This document shows positions 35,711 through 47,303 of a stretch of DNA of 64,000 bases, piece by piece. The stretch covers positions 992,001 through 1,056,000 of the forward strand of contig JAJSPD010000004.1 in the NCBI GenBank assembly GCA_021307315.1, written 5' to 3'. Each line of letters opens with the position of its first letter. Positions within the stretch are counted from its first letter, which is position 1. Source of the DNA: Bisporella sp. PMI_857. Its lineage: Eukaryota > Ascomycota > Leotiomycetes > Helotiales > Helotiaceae. The position numbers were made by a program, and so were the translations under genes. The notes beneath the pieces were generated by a model. It was not told where the DNA came from. It was given only the letters and a program-made list of their open reading frames with translations, and did no database searches.

Positions 35711-36844
35711 TATGAAGGTATGATTCTGAGTATGGACGATTAAGTGAACCCATCCAAGCCTGAATCTTCTACGAAGGAGGAGCAACTACAAAAGCTATAT
35801 AGTTAAGGCTGCGACCAGCCCTATCCTCAAACTGTCACTCCCTCCGGAAATGAAGACAATAGGATGCGTCCCTAAACGGAAGTCCTGGGGTCTGCCGCGT
35901 CCTTCTTCTTCCACGTGCGTATGCTTTGGATCACCAGGTAGCCATGGCTTCGTGATGATGGAGAAACTCGTGCAACCCCAGCTTTTGAGAGATGTCATCG
36001 TGGAAGAAAGCTTCCAATCCATTCGTCAATTGTGAAGATCAGATGTTATGGTCGGAGATGTTCCCGTTTACAAAATTGTCCCCGCAGAATCATGGTCTGT
36101 GCCTCTGTCACGCCAAGTATTTCCAAGATTGAGATCGATGCCAATCCAGGAGCGTCACGGCCCGCGATTAACATCCTTTCGATGATGTGTTTGGTATTAG
36201 CTCCCCAATGGCTGCCAAACGACAGTCTGTTTCTGTATTCTTTCTTCTTACCAACTAGATGGGTATGTTTAATGAGGATTCTGATCGGCTGAGGTTTTCC
36301 CGAGCCCGCAATTAATTCAATACAAGAAGACCACATGCTTTTTGGAAAGTAGCATTCGGCGATATCACTTACAGCTTACCCCTGAAAGAGGGGTCATTGC
36401 TTAGAAAACTACCAGTATACTGGTGATCACTACCAATAAGAGACAGATCTGTCTATTAAGCCCCAGCCTCAGAGTAGCAATTTCCTTTCTGGAAACTCTA
36501 ATTCTTCTTCAAGACGGTATAGCATTAGCATTATTATTGAATTACAAAACAAAGTCTTGCCCTCAGCACGCCGCCAAATCTCTTAGTGGTTACCATCCAA
36601 CTTAAGCGGGGCTTTATATAGAGCCTTCAGATTGAGTTTTTTAAGATTAAGCTTTCAGATTAAGCTTTCAGATTGACCTTGTCTCGGTGTTAAGTTTCCT
36701 CTCGAATCGAGCTCCAGATTTCCATCCTGCACAGGTCACCAGTTCCTCCTGGCTATCCTGTGTCTCTAATGCCTCTCCGTACAAGTTTGTGGGGTTGAAA
36801 GCCCTATCACCGTCAGCCATTGGTGTTTGTTATCACAGAGGCAC
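35711..36844. other. Intergenic, 1.1 kb, with a short tandem repeat
   Basis: Holds the promoter of the secreted EEP protein. At about 36630-36680 a unit close to AGATTAAGCTTTC repeats two to three times. No gene recognised. Confidence 0.4.
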
Positions 36845-38592
36845 TTACAATGCTCCCCTAGGAATAAATGTCGCAAGCAACATGATAACAGCCAATACGG
36901 TAAACTGAACGCCTACAACGTTGTAAATAGCGGGACGTACATTAACATAATCATTGGGGAAGCTGGGATAATTCGGTGGCGTCCCTGTATTCCGGTTCTC
37001 GGGACGATTTCCGACAGCATCAACATATTGCCCAAGAAAGGTACTAGCAATTGCGTACGTGACAATATATGTGCAGTACAAGAAAGACATAACAGCGCCA
37101 AGCGGCGAGACATCATTGACTTCCTTTTCTTCACGTCCGAGCAGCGCCTGAACATATGCCGCGAGCGAGACATCGCCAGCTGCCCAGCCGAATGATATAG
37201 GAATAAATGTTGCAGCTACCTTCCAAGCGTCTGATACATGACCTGTTGGAACCCACCAGAAGACGAGATACCACGGGATAAGAATCATAAGCGCATCGAG
37301 ACGGAGCCACAGGATCGGAGTTTTGACGAGGTTAGTAAAGAGAAAGACAAATAGAGCACCTAACAGCTCGCCGAAGTTAGATCCCCCAACTATGATCTGG
37401 GACCAGGCTGCGTCTCCTAGGTATCGCTTTGCTATGACTGGTGCTACCCCGTTCTCAAGGTACCCTACATGGAAACTTTGGTTAGCAGATTACTCAGCTA
37501 GAACATTAGAGAAGAAGTGGATATACTATGACCGTAAAGCGCCAAAGAATAACCTGGAAGCAACCAAATAAATTTTCTCGATGTAAAGAGAATCTTTCCA
37601 CCAACCCACGCCGATTCTACAAACAGATAGAAGCCTCCAAGGACTGCTTTAACGTATGCCGGTTGGTTAGCCATCAGGGAACTATCTGACGGCTTCCAAT
37701 CAAGATGTGACATGAAGAACCATGTGATCGATGCAAACGTGAAGCAGATTGGCGTGATGATAAATGACATGTTGTTGCCAAAATACGGGATAAGGCCAAG
37801 CGCTGTACAGAATGCCCCAGCAGTTCCGGCAAGTTCATAGAATATGTGAACAAAGCTGTCCATACGCCGCAGCTTTTGTACATCACCGCCTACGATATCA
37901 CGGGGGATGACTCTACGGATGAGCTCGACCATCCCATATGCAATGCCGCAGACACAGTAGATCGGAATGATTCCATCGGTGTTATAGCTACCGTAGTAGC
38001 CATAAAAGTTGGCATCGGCACCGTTGTGGGTTTCATCCCATCCTCGAGGTTTGATTTTTCCGCCTGTCGCAGCATCAACGATCAAAAGGATCGCTGTAAA
38101 GATACCAAATACGAAGATAGCCCAAGATAGGACTATCGAAAATATTAAATTAGCATTATCCATTAGATAGACAATAATTTGTCACAGGACAGCCTGATCA
38201 TTTAGAACTCGACCAGAACAGTCCATGACGACACACATCACATAAGAATATGAGGCTTATGAACACTTACTAATCTTAGTAGGCATGCGCTTCATCAGAG
38301 GAGCAATCAAAATAGATCCTACACACTGGAAAGCTTGGAACAAACCCGTAAGCATCCCGACCCTTTCGAAGGTATATGGAGTGACACCTCTGCGCTCGGC
38401 ATCAATATCATATCGATTTGTGGCCAACGCGACAAGAGATCCATTGAATGCTTCAAGCCCGAACTTGTAAAGCATTATACCAGCGATGTAAATGGTGATA
38501 TTACGCTTCTCAGTCGCATTAAATAGGTTCCATGTTCCGTGAATCGAGTATCTTGGAGACTTCGTTTTCATCAAACCCTCAACATCAGACAT
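36845..38592 (-). CDS. MFS-like multi-pass transporter
   Basis: Three exons, 38592-38271, 38132-37527 and 37464-36845, give 515 aa in consistent phase (introns 138 and 62 bp). The first intron ends GCTAAT...TTCGATAG, an excellent branch-site/acceptor pair. Splicing joins the first hydrophobic segments to IILSWAIFVFGIFTAILLIV and later ALYGHRYLENGVAPVIAKR. About 10-12 hydrophobic stretches are visible; GMVELIRRVIPRDIVGGD followed by LRRMDSFVHIFYELAGTAG resembles the central loop and TM7 of a group of fungal MFS carriers. Substrate is unknown. An in-frame ATG at 38634 would add 14 residues. A relic of a flavin monooxygenase lies upstream. Confidence 0.72.
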
Positions 38593-39257
38593 GGTGTAGT
38601 AGGACAAGGCAGAACTTCTCGAGCGTTTCTGCATGCACTTTCCAAGAAATATACTTTATGACGAGGTATACTGGGGCAACAAGAGCTATGAATGACAAAC
38701 TTTTTGCGATGCCGATTTTTCCTTGCCGACTTGCCGTGCACACTTATATCTAGAAATGTTGAGAAGAGGATTTACATACAATGCCTAAATATAAGGTTTT
38801 GAACCGTTTAGAAAGCTCCTGGACCCTGGATTGTCTATAAACAAATACCGCATCCATTCGGGCTGAATGTAATTGAGCAGTTTCCATGAGGGTCAAGAAA
38901 CGCATAAGGCTGTAAACACGCAAAATGTGCCTCACCACTCGAGAGACAGCATGGTTTTTTAAGACCATCACGGCCTCACAGGCGACCGTGACTGAGCCTG
39001 AGCTAAACAAAGCTTTTGATGTCATTATTGAATGTTGAGGGTCTAGCCAGTTGAGCGGAAACGAAACCACGTGGGGAAAACACGACGCAAGAGCAGGAGC
39101 TTGGAATGTCTTGGCATTTATTTAAAATAGCGTCTGCAGTAATGCTCAAAATGACTTACACGATTTAATCAAGGCTGAAAACAGGGCGGAATCTGTGAAT
39201 AACGAGAGCTTGCAGATGATATATACCAGCTGACACACTATTACTTATGCAGTAGGG
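38593..39257. other. Intergenic between MFS-like gene and RutA-like relic
   Basis: Contains the transporter's promoter. A 106-codon minus ORF (38750-39070) has no family feature. Confidence 0.4.
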
Positions 39258-39675
39258 GCCAACACACCAAACTGTCGTTGCAGGTCAAAATAAGACCTTA
39301 ACAGAAGCTGCTGAGAAATCGAGCCGGGATGTTGGTGCTTTGGTTTTGTTCATGGTCACCGCTGATGAGACAGATGCAGAAGCAGAGATAACCAGGAAAT
39401 TTTATCGAGAAGGTGCGGATGTTGATGCTCTTACTTGGATGGTTGAGCAAGGTAGTAAAGTTATCAAGTCTGATTTAACCTCGACGGTGACGAGTATCCA
39501 TCTTCCAGAAAGCGCGGTAAACTTGAACATGGGAACGCTGTTGGGAGGCTATACTAATGTTGCAGAGATGATAGACGAAGTTGCCGAGTTGCCAGAAACC
39601 AAAGGCATTACGCTAATATTTAATGATTTCTTGGAGAGCCAAATGAATTTGGAAAGCAGATCTAGGCTATATTGA
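39258..39675 (+). pseudogene. RutA-like luciferase-family monooxygenase fragment
   Basis: A frame reading LTEAAEKSSRDVGALVLF, then KFYREGADVDALTWMVEQ and SAVNLNMGTLLGGYTNVAEM matches the C-terminal third of pyrimidine monooxygenase RutA and related bacterial-type FMN/luciferase-like enzymes, up to ITLIFNDFLE. Beyond that the frame drifts to a stop at 39675, while the neighbouring frame briefly continues family-like (EFGKQI then stop), showing a frameshift at the end. The N-terminal two thirds, including the flavin-binding barrel core, are absent upstream on either strand. The left border given is approximate. RutA-type enzymes open the uracil ring; fungal copies are probably of bacterial origin by transfer, which is inference. 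Confidence 0.7.
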
Positions 39676-39887
39676 AGAGTCGGAAGCATACTGTGAACAA
39701 TGTGGCAACAGACGATATTAATGGTCCAAGCGTAAGAGCGTAGTACAATGTACTCTAAATAATCGCATCACCCTCCTATTATCATGGTGTGAAGTAGCGT
39801 GTCTCGTGGCTATATCTATGTCTTTGCTTAAACAGGGTCTATATTTGGGTAGAAATAGCCTAGCCAGATTGATGTGTAATGAAGCAT

Positions 39888-40748
39888 CTATCCAACAGGT
39901 CCTCTGTCTGCTTGAAACCCGACTAGATATCTCTTTCCTCCTTGTGTCTCTAACACGACTGGAACAATGGTAACAAGGTTCTCAAATATTTCGCCGTTAT
40001 GCCGGTAATTGATGAATGAGATCTGGCAGTCAGATCTATTCGCAAGACAGTCCCTCACTACTTCTCTGGCAACAATGTTCCTGGACAAGATGACAGAGTC
40101 ATGCTTATCAGGATTGTTCACAGTCACATCCACATACCTGCTATGAGCATTCAATGGCTCTTTAGAAGCAGAAGGAGACGGAGGGGACTGAAGGAACCGG
40201 CAGTTCCGATTGATGATCTCGCTCTCTGAATACCCAGTGAGTCTTCGAAAACTTTCATTACAGTAAATGATGGGCATATCATCCTCGAGAGGATCACAGA
40301 CAATGAACGCTACCGAGTCGTCTATTGAGCCCAGATCTACCGTCGGGTTGCGGCGGTTACTAACAGCTACCTGTATAGTTACTTGTTGGCTCGAACCTAC
40401 GTAGCATAACACGACCAATTGTAGATTGACTCTTGATAGGAAGAACATCTTACCAGAATATCCATGATATCAAAACCGCTAGGAGCATATATCCCGGGTA
40501 CAATGATTGGATCGGAAAAGGGGGACTGCTGATGCCTCTGCTGACTAATGCGTCTATGCAGATCGTCCTGGATCTACTAAAGATTAGTATAATCACGAAG
40601 CTTAATATTGGAATAGAATGATAACCTTTTCTAAACGCTCTCTCATTTCTCGGATATTCTGAGCCGAGTTTCTGAGTTCACCTTCGTTTAATTTATCGCT
40701 TCTTTCCTCCTCTCTACCTATGTTGGCCCTGTCATCATCCGCATCCAT
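39888..40748 (-). CDS. Short LOV-domain blue-light photoreceptor (VIVID/ENVOY-like)
   Basis: Three exons, 40748-40626, 40573-40454 and 40370-39888, give 241 aa. The N-cap reads PGIYAPSGFDIMDIL and continues across the splice as VAVSNRRNPTVDLGSIDDSV, close to the VVD/WC-1 LOV entry. The core has IIYCNESFRRLTGYSESE and NCRFLQ with the photoactive Cys at 138; the family's Gly two residues before NCRF is Asn here (NRNCRFLQ). FINYRHNGEIFENLVTIVPV and YLVGFQAD complete the fold. VVD-type proteins bind FAD, form a Cys-flavin adduct in light and damp the White Collar complex. The coiled N-terminus (about 20-55) is unusual. The first intron's donor is the less common GTTATC. Good confidence on LOV; the VVD-like role is inferred. 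Confidence 0.88.
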
Positions 40749-41895
40749 TTCGATTGCAAGAAAGGCACTCTGCTTCAAAGGGATTGTGATCGTTCGTGGA
40801 AGATGTATGTGCTACAGTTTAGGGCAAGGAAGTTTAAACGATAAGTTGAAAATTCAAAGAAATCAGGATGGTGTGCCGGCCGGAATAACTCGAAGAACTA
40901 TGCGCTTTAGGTTTTACCTGGACAGAATTGATGTAAATGCCGGAGACAGATATGAATAATTTCGGAAAAGACAAGAACAGAGAGTCAAATACTATCTTCA
41001 TCGGAATCTCAATGTTCAATGGTGTCATTATAAATATAAGAAGTAGGTGGAACTTTCTGGAAGGGGCAGAACATTGACGCTAGAAGTAATGCGAATTAGA
41101 CACATTGATAGATCCTTCGATATTATACGATCTGGCGAGCCTGGGTAGAAAGCTGAACATCGCGCCTAGCCTTAAAGAAACGATCATTTCGATCCAGGAC
41201 CGTGAAAATTTGTAACCCCTCGGATGAATATGAAGCCTTCCGGTATTTGACATTGCTGCGCTTCTAAATAGCAGAGTAAAGATGGAAAACCTTAAGGTAG
41301 GAGCATGAGCGATCAGACCGCACCCCAATCTCCATATCTTAGCATCTACTTCTTGGTCTTTATCGTAGTCACGTGGTTATATTGCATGATGAACTGCACG
41401 GGCAATGGTAGATATAATAAATTCAGAATCTCTTTCTTCCTGTTCGACCCAACCGTAAATATGGGAAGGCAATAATTCAGCTGAAGCTTTGCCATGACCC
41501 AGGGAACTTATCGCTTCTATCGTTTCTCAGAGTCAATGGCATATATGAAGTTCCTGCGAGATACTGGAAGAGACCAGTGTAAAGAACAGACCGTTGGAAA
41601 TTAAGGATAACTATATTCAAAGCATTCGGAGACCTATAGAACAAAAAGAGGCGTCATGACGAAGGAGGAATTTGGTGGCAAACGAAGGAGCCAAGTGAAG
41701 GTTTAATAGTGCTCTTGCTTGAATATTCTTCGCAATGAATGGCCGTCTGGGTCCTATCTTCCTTTTCCATGCCTCGCCGTGAAAAGAAACGAATATAGTA
41801 AATCATGCCTCTGCAAAACTGCTCTTTATAAGTGGTCTATTTGCCTTGATATCATACAAGTACAAGCCATGCATCCTCATTAGTTCTTCTAACAT
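40749..41895. promoter_or_regulatory. Upstream region of the LOV gene with paired GATC motifs
   Basis: 1.1 kb between the LOV start and the 3' end of rpn7. Two GATC-containing sites 9 bp apart lie at 41181-41195 (CGATCATTTCGATCC, containing GATCGA on the minus strand), and GATTGTGATCG lies at 40782-40792, just before the ATG. White Collar complexes favour GATC-type pairs, so these are candidate light-response elements; this is inference from motif and gene type only. Confidence 0.4.
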
Positions 41896-43447
41896 CTATG
41901 CTCTCTCGCTTCCCCTTAAACGCACCGCTTGCCCATACTTTTGCAGCTTGGTAATCAATTGATCGCCTTGCTTAACAACATCATTATACTGCTTGTTTTT
42001 ATCATCCGGTCGGTTGGTTTCGATGATACCCTTTCCAGTGACACGGTCGATCGTGCAAGGGATTCTCTCAGCCGCGATGAATTTAGCCAGGTCACTGTAG
42101 TGAGTTAGTATAGAGAACAAGGTACAAAAATAGATATCTTACCGATCCAAGAAGTCAACAGAGACACCAAAGTCGTTTGCCATACTCTCTAAGCCGACAA
42201 CCCGGTAGCTTTGGAGAAGTTGTTGGTATGCGCGAAGCCGCATCTCACGGACAAACCATCCGCGGTGCTCAAAGAGGTATCGGTCCTTGGTCAAGAATTT
42301 GACCTCTACTGAAGCTAAAGCTCCGAAGAACGAACTGTAGTTTCCGGTGTATAGACTGCTGACCAATTGTGCTAAAGGAGAGAAATCAATGGCTACCTCA
42401 GCTTCGGGAACTTCACTTCCAAGAGTGCTAAGGTTGACTGCTGTCTTTGTACCCGAGGCAGCATCAGTCATTTCCTCATCTGCTCCTGGCCCAGCTGATA
42501 ACGCCCCTGAAAGCGCAGATAGTTTGTCCTCGCCATCTCCAAGAATAGCCTTGATTTCAGGAGCGTCCACAACCTTAGACTTGAAGTCAACCCGTTTAAG
42601 TGATACAGATCCTGCCAGAACAGAGTAAACAACAAGAGACGAGTAGCTGCAGAGTTCATAGCTGGTGAACGTGGAAAGACTGTCCAAGAGGAGAGGGGCG
42701 GCCAAGTTGTACGATCGAACAGTAAGGAAGTAAAGACCCTGGTACGCCTTCAGCCGGTTCCTTCTGTCCCAGTCGCCCCCGCTCTCAACCAAGGTCTTCG
42801 CTCGATCCACATGCTTCTTGACCAGCAGTTTGTCACCGTAGAACAAGCCCATACGGATGATGGCAAGGACCAGATCAATCTTCGTACCCAAAACGCCGGT
42901 CTTTTCGAATACCTCCTCATATGCAGCGATAGCCCGGTCCTGGAAAGTCATGATTAGCATTCCTAAGCTAAGGATATATGAAATTGTATACCTTGTCCCC
43001 AACACGTGCATAGAACTCTGCTCGCTTTCCTCTCGCAGCTTGGACTTCAGTTTCGCCAGCCTTCTCCTCTGCCTCCTCTTCCTCCTTCTTGTAGCCCTCC
43101 AACTCCTCGTCGTTCTCCTTCTTCAGCTTCTCAAATAAAGCTTCATCCCATGGCAGATCAAGACTAGGTTTCGAATGCCTACTTGCTACCAATCCGACTG
43201 CGCTAGGTTTCCTGCCAGTTGGCTTGGCTGGGCTCGACGAGCTGACGCCTGATGTATTCAGGATTCCCTCTATGGGATGTGAGAGATACCTGTATAACGG
43301 CGCCATCTTATGTTCTGTAATGGCATCTTGTATGCTCTTCAGGGACGTCTGCTGGACGGATTTAGGTGCGGAGGGATTGGTAAGAGTGAAGATGTGTTGG
43401 GCGACAGGGAGAAGAGGATACTTCGCATATTGAGGATCTGAACCCAT
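41896..43447 (-). CDS. rpn7: 26S proteasome regulatory subunit Rpn7 (PCI domain)
   Basis: Three exons, 43447-42992, 42939-42143 and 42094-41896, give 483 aa in phase. The N-terminus MGSDPQYAKYPLLPVAQHIF, the block DRAIAAYEEVFEKTGVLGTK with IDLVLAIIRMGLFYGDKLLV, and the PCI-domain end GIIETNRPDDKNKQYNDVVK are characteristic of Rpn7/PSMD6. It is a lid subunit of the 19S regulatory particle, which helps assemble the lid around Rpn6/Rpn3. Two regions are longer than in yeast: a Ser/Pro insertion near 70-95 and a Glu-rich coiled stretch (about 115-140), plus an acidic/Ala-rich insertion around residues 280-315. It shares a 387-bp promoter with the cap methyltransferase gene, transcribed the other way. 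Confidence 0.96.
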
Positions 43448-43834
43448 ATTTGCTTATGAGCCGTGTGTATTTTGGAGTATGCGTATTATGGTTCGTGTAT
43501 TTGATGTGCCTGGACTTTTTGTGTTGATGTCTTTACTGATGGTGAGTGGAAGCTTCTTTGAAGCTCCCAAATCAGGCACTAGCGCGACGCGACGACTACT
43601 TCTGACAACCCCAGAAAAGTCTACAGCAATACACGTAACGAATTGAGTGGTTTATTCTGGTTCCAGAATTGCGATTTTTGATACTTTGTGTCGCAAAAAT
43701 AAATTTCTGATCCAAAAGCCCATGATATCGGCTGTACGCCTTTACTCAATGCTGGGTTAACACCAGGATTTTCCGTCCACCATCACGGCTTTACAACCAC
43801 ATCAACACCACCATATACACTCAAGTCCTACAAA
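43448..43834. promoter_or_regulatory. Divergent promoter, rpn7 / cap methyltransferase
   Basis: 387 bp between two housekeeping genes facing outward. No exact proteasome-type (PACE, GGTGGCAAA) element occurs in it. Confidence 0.55.
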
Positions 43835-45298
43835 ATGACAAACAATGACGATACCTCTGCTACTGAGGCTCAACCTCAGCCTTTCAATGCTACAAAGCTT
43901 GAGCCTGCCAAAAAGCGACGAAGATCAAGGTCACCTTCAAATTCTATACCGAAACGGCTTGATTCAAGACGATCACCATCGCCATCCTCAAAACGTCGAA
44001 GATCCCCTTCTCCTCCGCCTCGGAAACTAAAGCGCCCAGGCCAGCGGGCACGAATCACTGATGCAGAGCGCGAGCAAATCAAACAAAGGCAGATTGAGCG
44101 AGAGAAGGAGCAAGAGCAAGTGTTCAACAACAGAGGGATCCACGATGCAGTGCGCCAGCATTACAATGCAGTTCCTGAACGCGGGCGAGAATGGCGCAAG
44201 ACGGACAGTCGCATTAAGGGTCTACGGACGTTCAACAATTGGGTTAAAAGTACATTAATACAGAAATTCTCTCCAATGGAAGACTACACCCCAGGAGCAA
44301 CAGAACGTGGAGGGATGGTATTTGCGGAGGGTCCGCCTCCTAAGGGGCTGCTAGTCCTAGATCTAGGTTGCGGGAAAGGAGGAGATTTAGGGAAATGGCA
44401 ACAGGCACCACAACCGGTTGACTTGTATGTCGGACTCGATCCCGCAGATGTGTCGATCGACCAGGCGAAGGAGCGCTATCGACAGATGGCTAGCCGTGGT
44501 CGAGGAGGAAGAGGAGGGCGTGGGGGACACAGCAACCGACCACAACCTCGATTGTTCCAGGGAGAGTTCTTTGTGCAAGACTGCTTTGGCGAGCCAATCG
44601 ACAAAGTACATCTAGTGCGAGATGTAGGCTTTGACGGCTCAGGAGGTCCTTCTAGATTTGGAGGTGGTGGATTCGATGTCGTAACAATGATGTTCTGCAT
44701 GCATTACGCATTTGAAAGCGAGGCCAAGGCTCGTCAAATGCTAAAGAACGTCGCCGGTGCCCTGAAAAAAGGTGGTCGACTAATTGGCTGCATTCCCAGT
44801 TCCGATGTCATTAGGGCAAAAGTCCAAGATTTCAACGAACGGGTCGCAAAAAAGACTGCTAAAGGCAGTAGCGGTGGCAACGACGAAGATAACGTTGAGG
44901 ACGATGGTGAAATTGAGGAAGGTGAAGCAGAAGATAGCGCTGCATGGGGCAACGACATCTACCGCGTGAGATTTCCCGGCCCAACGCCAGCTGACGGCAT
45001 CTTTCGTCCTCCATTCGGCTGGAAATACAATTATTTTCTACATGAAGCCGTCGAGGAAGTTCCCGAGTACGTCGTTCCTTGGGAAGCGTTCCGTGCGCTG
45101 GCAGAGGAGTATAATCTGGAGATGCAATATCATAAGCACTTTGATGAAATCTGGCAGAGTGAAAAGGATGATGATGTGCTCGGTCCGCTGAGCGAGAGGA
45201 TGGGCGTTAGGGAACGGGGAAGGGGCGAGCTTTTAGTAAGTCCTGAGGAGATGGAAGCTGCAAGCTTTTATATTGGATTTTGTTTCTATAAGGTGTAG
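43835..45298 (+). CDS. mRNA cap guanine-N7 methyltransferase (Abd1-like)
   Basis: Single exon, 487 aa. The N-terminal 25-70 are Arg/Ser-Pro repeats (RRRSRSPSN...SPSPSSKRRRSPSPPP), a nuclear, phosphorylation-prone tail. The catalytic domain begins GIHDAVRQHYN; the SAM-binding loop is VLDLGCGKGGDLGKW (174-188), followed by YVGLDPADVSI, then FDVVTMMFCMHYAFE and GGRLIGCIPSSDVI. The end has KYNYFLHEAVEEVPEYVV and the C-terminal YIGFCFYKV. These are the defining blocks of Abd1/RNMT, which methylates the GpppN cap in the nucleus. A Gly/Arg-rich insertion (about 228-240, RGRGGRGGRGG) and an acidic one (about 345-370) are extra loops. No frameshift or intron. Confidence 0.95.
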   Translation: MTNNDDTSATEAQPQPFNATKLEPAKKRRRSRSPSNSIPKRLDSRRSPSPSSKRRRSPSPPPRKLKRPGQRARITDAEREQIKQRQIEREKEQEQVFNNRGIHDAVRQHYNAVPERGREWRKTDSRIKGLRTFNNWVKSTLIQKFSPMEDYTPGATERGGMVFAEGPPPKGLLVLDLGCGKGGDLGKWQQAPQPVDLYVGLDPADVSIDQAKERYRQMASRGRGGRGGRGGHSNRPQPRLFQGEFFVQDCFGEPIDKVHLVRDVGFDGSGGPSRFGGGGFDVVTMMFCMHYAFESEAKARQMLKNVAGALKKGGRLIGCIPSSDVIRAKVQDFNERVAKKTAKGSSGGNDEDNVEDDGEIEEGEAEDSAAWGNDIYRVRFPGPTPADGIFRPPFGWKYNYFLHEAVEEVPEYVVPWEAFRALAEEYNLEMQYHKHFDEIWQSEKDDDVLGPLSERMGVRERGRGELLVSPEEMEAASFYIGFCFYKV

Positions 45299-45677
45299 GC
45301 ATAGCCGTTGACTGTTTGCACTCTTAACGGCACTTGTCATTGGTGGTATGGGATCATAAAAGGGAAGGAATCAAAATCCCACAGCTCACGGGTATATATA
45401 ACCGTCTGGCCGTCTTCTGGCCTCTGGTACAGCTGTTGATATAGTTCAAGAAAGATGACATCCCGTTTCTAGCAAAACTAAACATTTGTGGCCAATTGAA
45501 CGTCCACCAATCGTCATCCACCATCTTCCTCTCGAATCCTAATCGTATGTATAGCATGTAGCGTCCTGCTTTTCCCCTGTGCCGTTCACCTTTCCTCCAA
45601 GTCCAAAATTGTTGTCCATCAGTTCACACAGGCAAGCTCAGGTGAGTTTCGTGTGGTAGATAACGCTCGTGGGGAAA

Positions 45678-45698
45678 CCCCCCCCCCCCCCCCCCCCC
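45678..45698. repeat. Poly-C tract (C21)
   Basis: An uninterrupted run of 21 C in an otherwise AT-leaning intergenic stretch. Its length is at the mercy of sequencing and assembly. Confidence 0.9.
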
Positions 45699-47249
45699 AG
45701 AGGATTGGTCTTCTCCACGTGCTGGCAGGAACGTGGTCTTATGTATGGACCACGATTGAAGTCTTCAAATCGTATATGGAATTGAGAATTATGCGCCACA
45801 TTTCCTGTCGTGGGCTCAAAAGTGGACGTTTCCACTTTCGTCCTCATACCGCATCTCTCGAGTGGGAAATCGCAAAGTCAAGCTTTGGTGCTAGGACCTA
45901 TGGTTTTGCTCTCTCTCTCTCTCTCTCCCTGGGCATATCTGTGTGTTCCGCCCCCATTTTTCGTTTTTCTGCATTTTCTATCTCAAGTCAAGCGTTAATA
46001 TCTCTGGTAGCATATTTGACTGTCGGGGTGCCCGAGACGGTGACCTCAGGCTACAGAGAGAGTTTCTTCCTCACGGCGCCATGCCTGCTGTGGGCGCTTC
46101 TCATTCGTCAGGCTCACATCCGTGACCCAGAAAACAAGCATTATTTGGTGGGGACGCCTCCCATAGCTTGATCGGAAATGAGGCGCCGGTGGCTTTTTTG
46201 TTGATTCTTTCTTTTGACTGATCACATTCTCCTCAAATATATAGAAAATACAGTTACTCTACTGTATATCTTTCCCCAGCATACAACCCTCAAACTCTTA
46301 TCCCTGCCATTGATATCCTACCGCCGTAGCGATGAGACGTCTGCAATCTCTTCTGTCGGCTATACATCTACTTAGGAGGAGATGTCTCCCTCTTGTTGGA
46401 AAACCAACCTTGACGTGGAGCCAGTGGCGGCTTGGCTCGTAGCTCCCGTGCTCATGGCGTTGTTGAAATGGCTTGCAGCCAATTTAAATCCCGGCGCTGG
46501 TCGATTGGGTAAAAGAGTCGTCAGATGGCCCACCAAAATATTATTGTGCTACTTTTTTATCAGCCATTTTAACATGGACTCGAGTCTGTACTTAGAGTCA
46601 GTCAACCAGTTAGTCAAGTCAAGTCAGCCATTTCTATCGGCCATGCTTGCGATAGGAAAGCGCTGGCATTGAAATGCCTTCGCTCATCTGCCATTTTACA
46701 TGACGCGCCATCATTAATATCCTGAATCTAACCTTTGCCATTTGCCGTTAGATTCTGCTCAACATCCAGGAACGAACATGGAGCTCAAGGTCGGGAAAGG
46801 ATCATAATTAAAGTCAAATGTGGCCGCTATCTTGGCCCCGCCGCCTCGACTGGCACATGCTGCTACTGCTGCTGCCATATAGCATAGAAAATACTTCCCA
46901 CGGCATGTGAATCTTTTACTCTCTTGGACCTAGCTTCAATTACTTCTGGATGCAACATCACGCTTTCACTAATTGCTTCTTATTGGCTGCAACCACCAGC
47001 TCCAGAGAAACCTGACCATTCAAAGCTAGGCCATGCCCTTGCGACTAGCTTCCTAACGGATTGTAACGGCCCCCGGCTATCAAACAAGCTCTACTGTAGC
47101 TTGAGATAGCTCCAACATCGCCAACCTCTTGATTCCCTGCAGATCCCTCCCCCCATGGAGCTCTACTCTACATAAACCACCACTTTTCTCTCTATCACGC
47201 CCGACGTCTTTTGCCACGGTTCAACCAAGCAGTCGCGGCGGTGTACTAA

Positions 47250-47264
47250 CCCCCCCCCCCCCCC
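47250..47264. repeat. Poly-C tract (C15)
   Basis: 15 consecutive C, 40 bp upstream of the Git1-like start codon, therefore probably in the 5' leader. Confidence 0.9.
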
Positions 47265-47303
47265 TCCAAGAAATTATATCTTCTTGTAATTGTTCCTACA
47301 ACT

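Larger units (their letters stand above)
45299..47303. other. Intergenic, 2 kb, rich in simple sequence
   Basis: Contains the cap-methyltransferase 3' UTR and the Git1-like promoter. Simple-sequence tracts include C21 (45678-45698), (CT)8 (45909-45924) and C15 (47250-47264). ORFs in it (for example 45653-46171) run across these tracts and look non-coding. Confidence 0.5.

Noticed and set aside
41674..41682. Exact proteasome-type PACE motif GGTGGCAAA near rpn7
   Set aside because: It lies about 215 bp beyond the 3' end of rpn7, not in its promoter; the divergent promoter has none. Probably chance.
45653..46171. 172-codon ORF crossing the C21 tract and the CT repeat
   Set aside because: It depends on the length of homopolymers and encodes low-complexity sequence with no family likeness.
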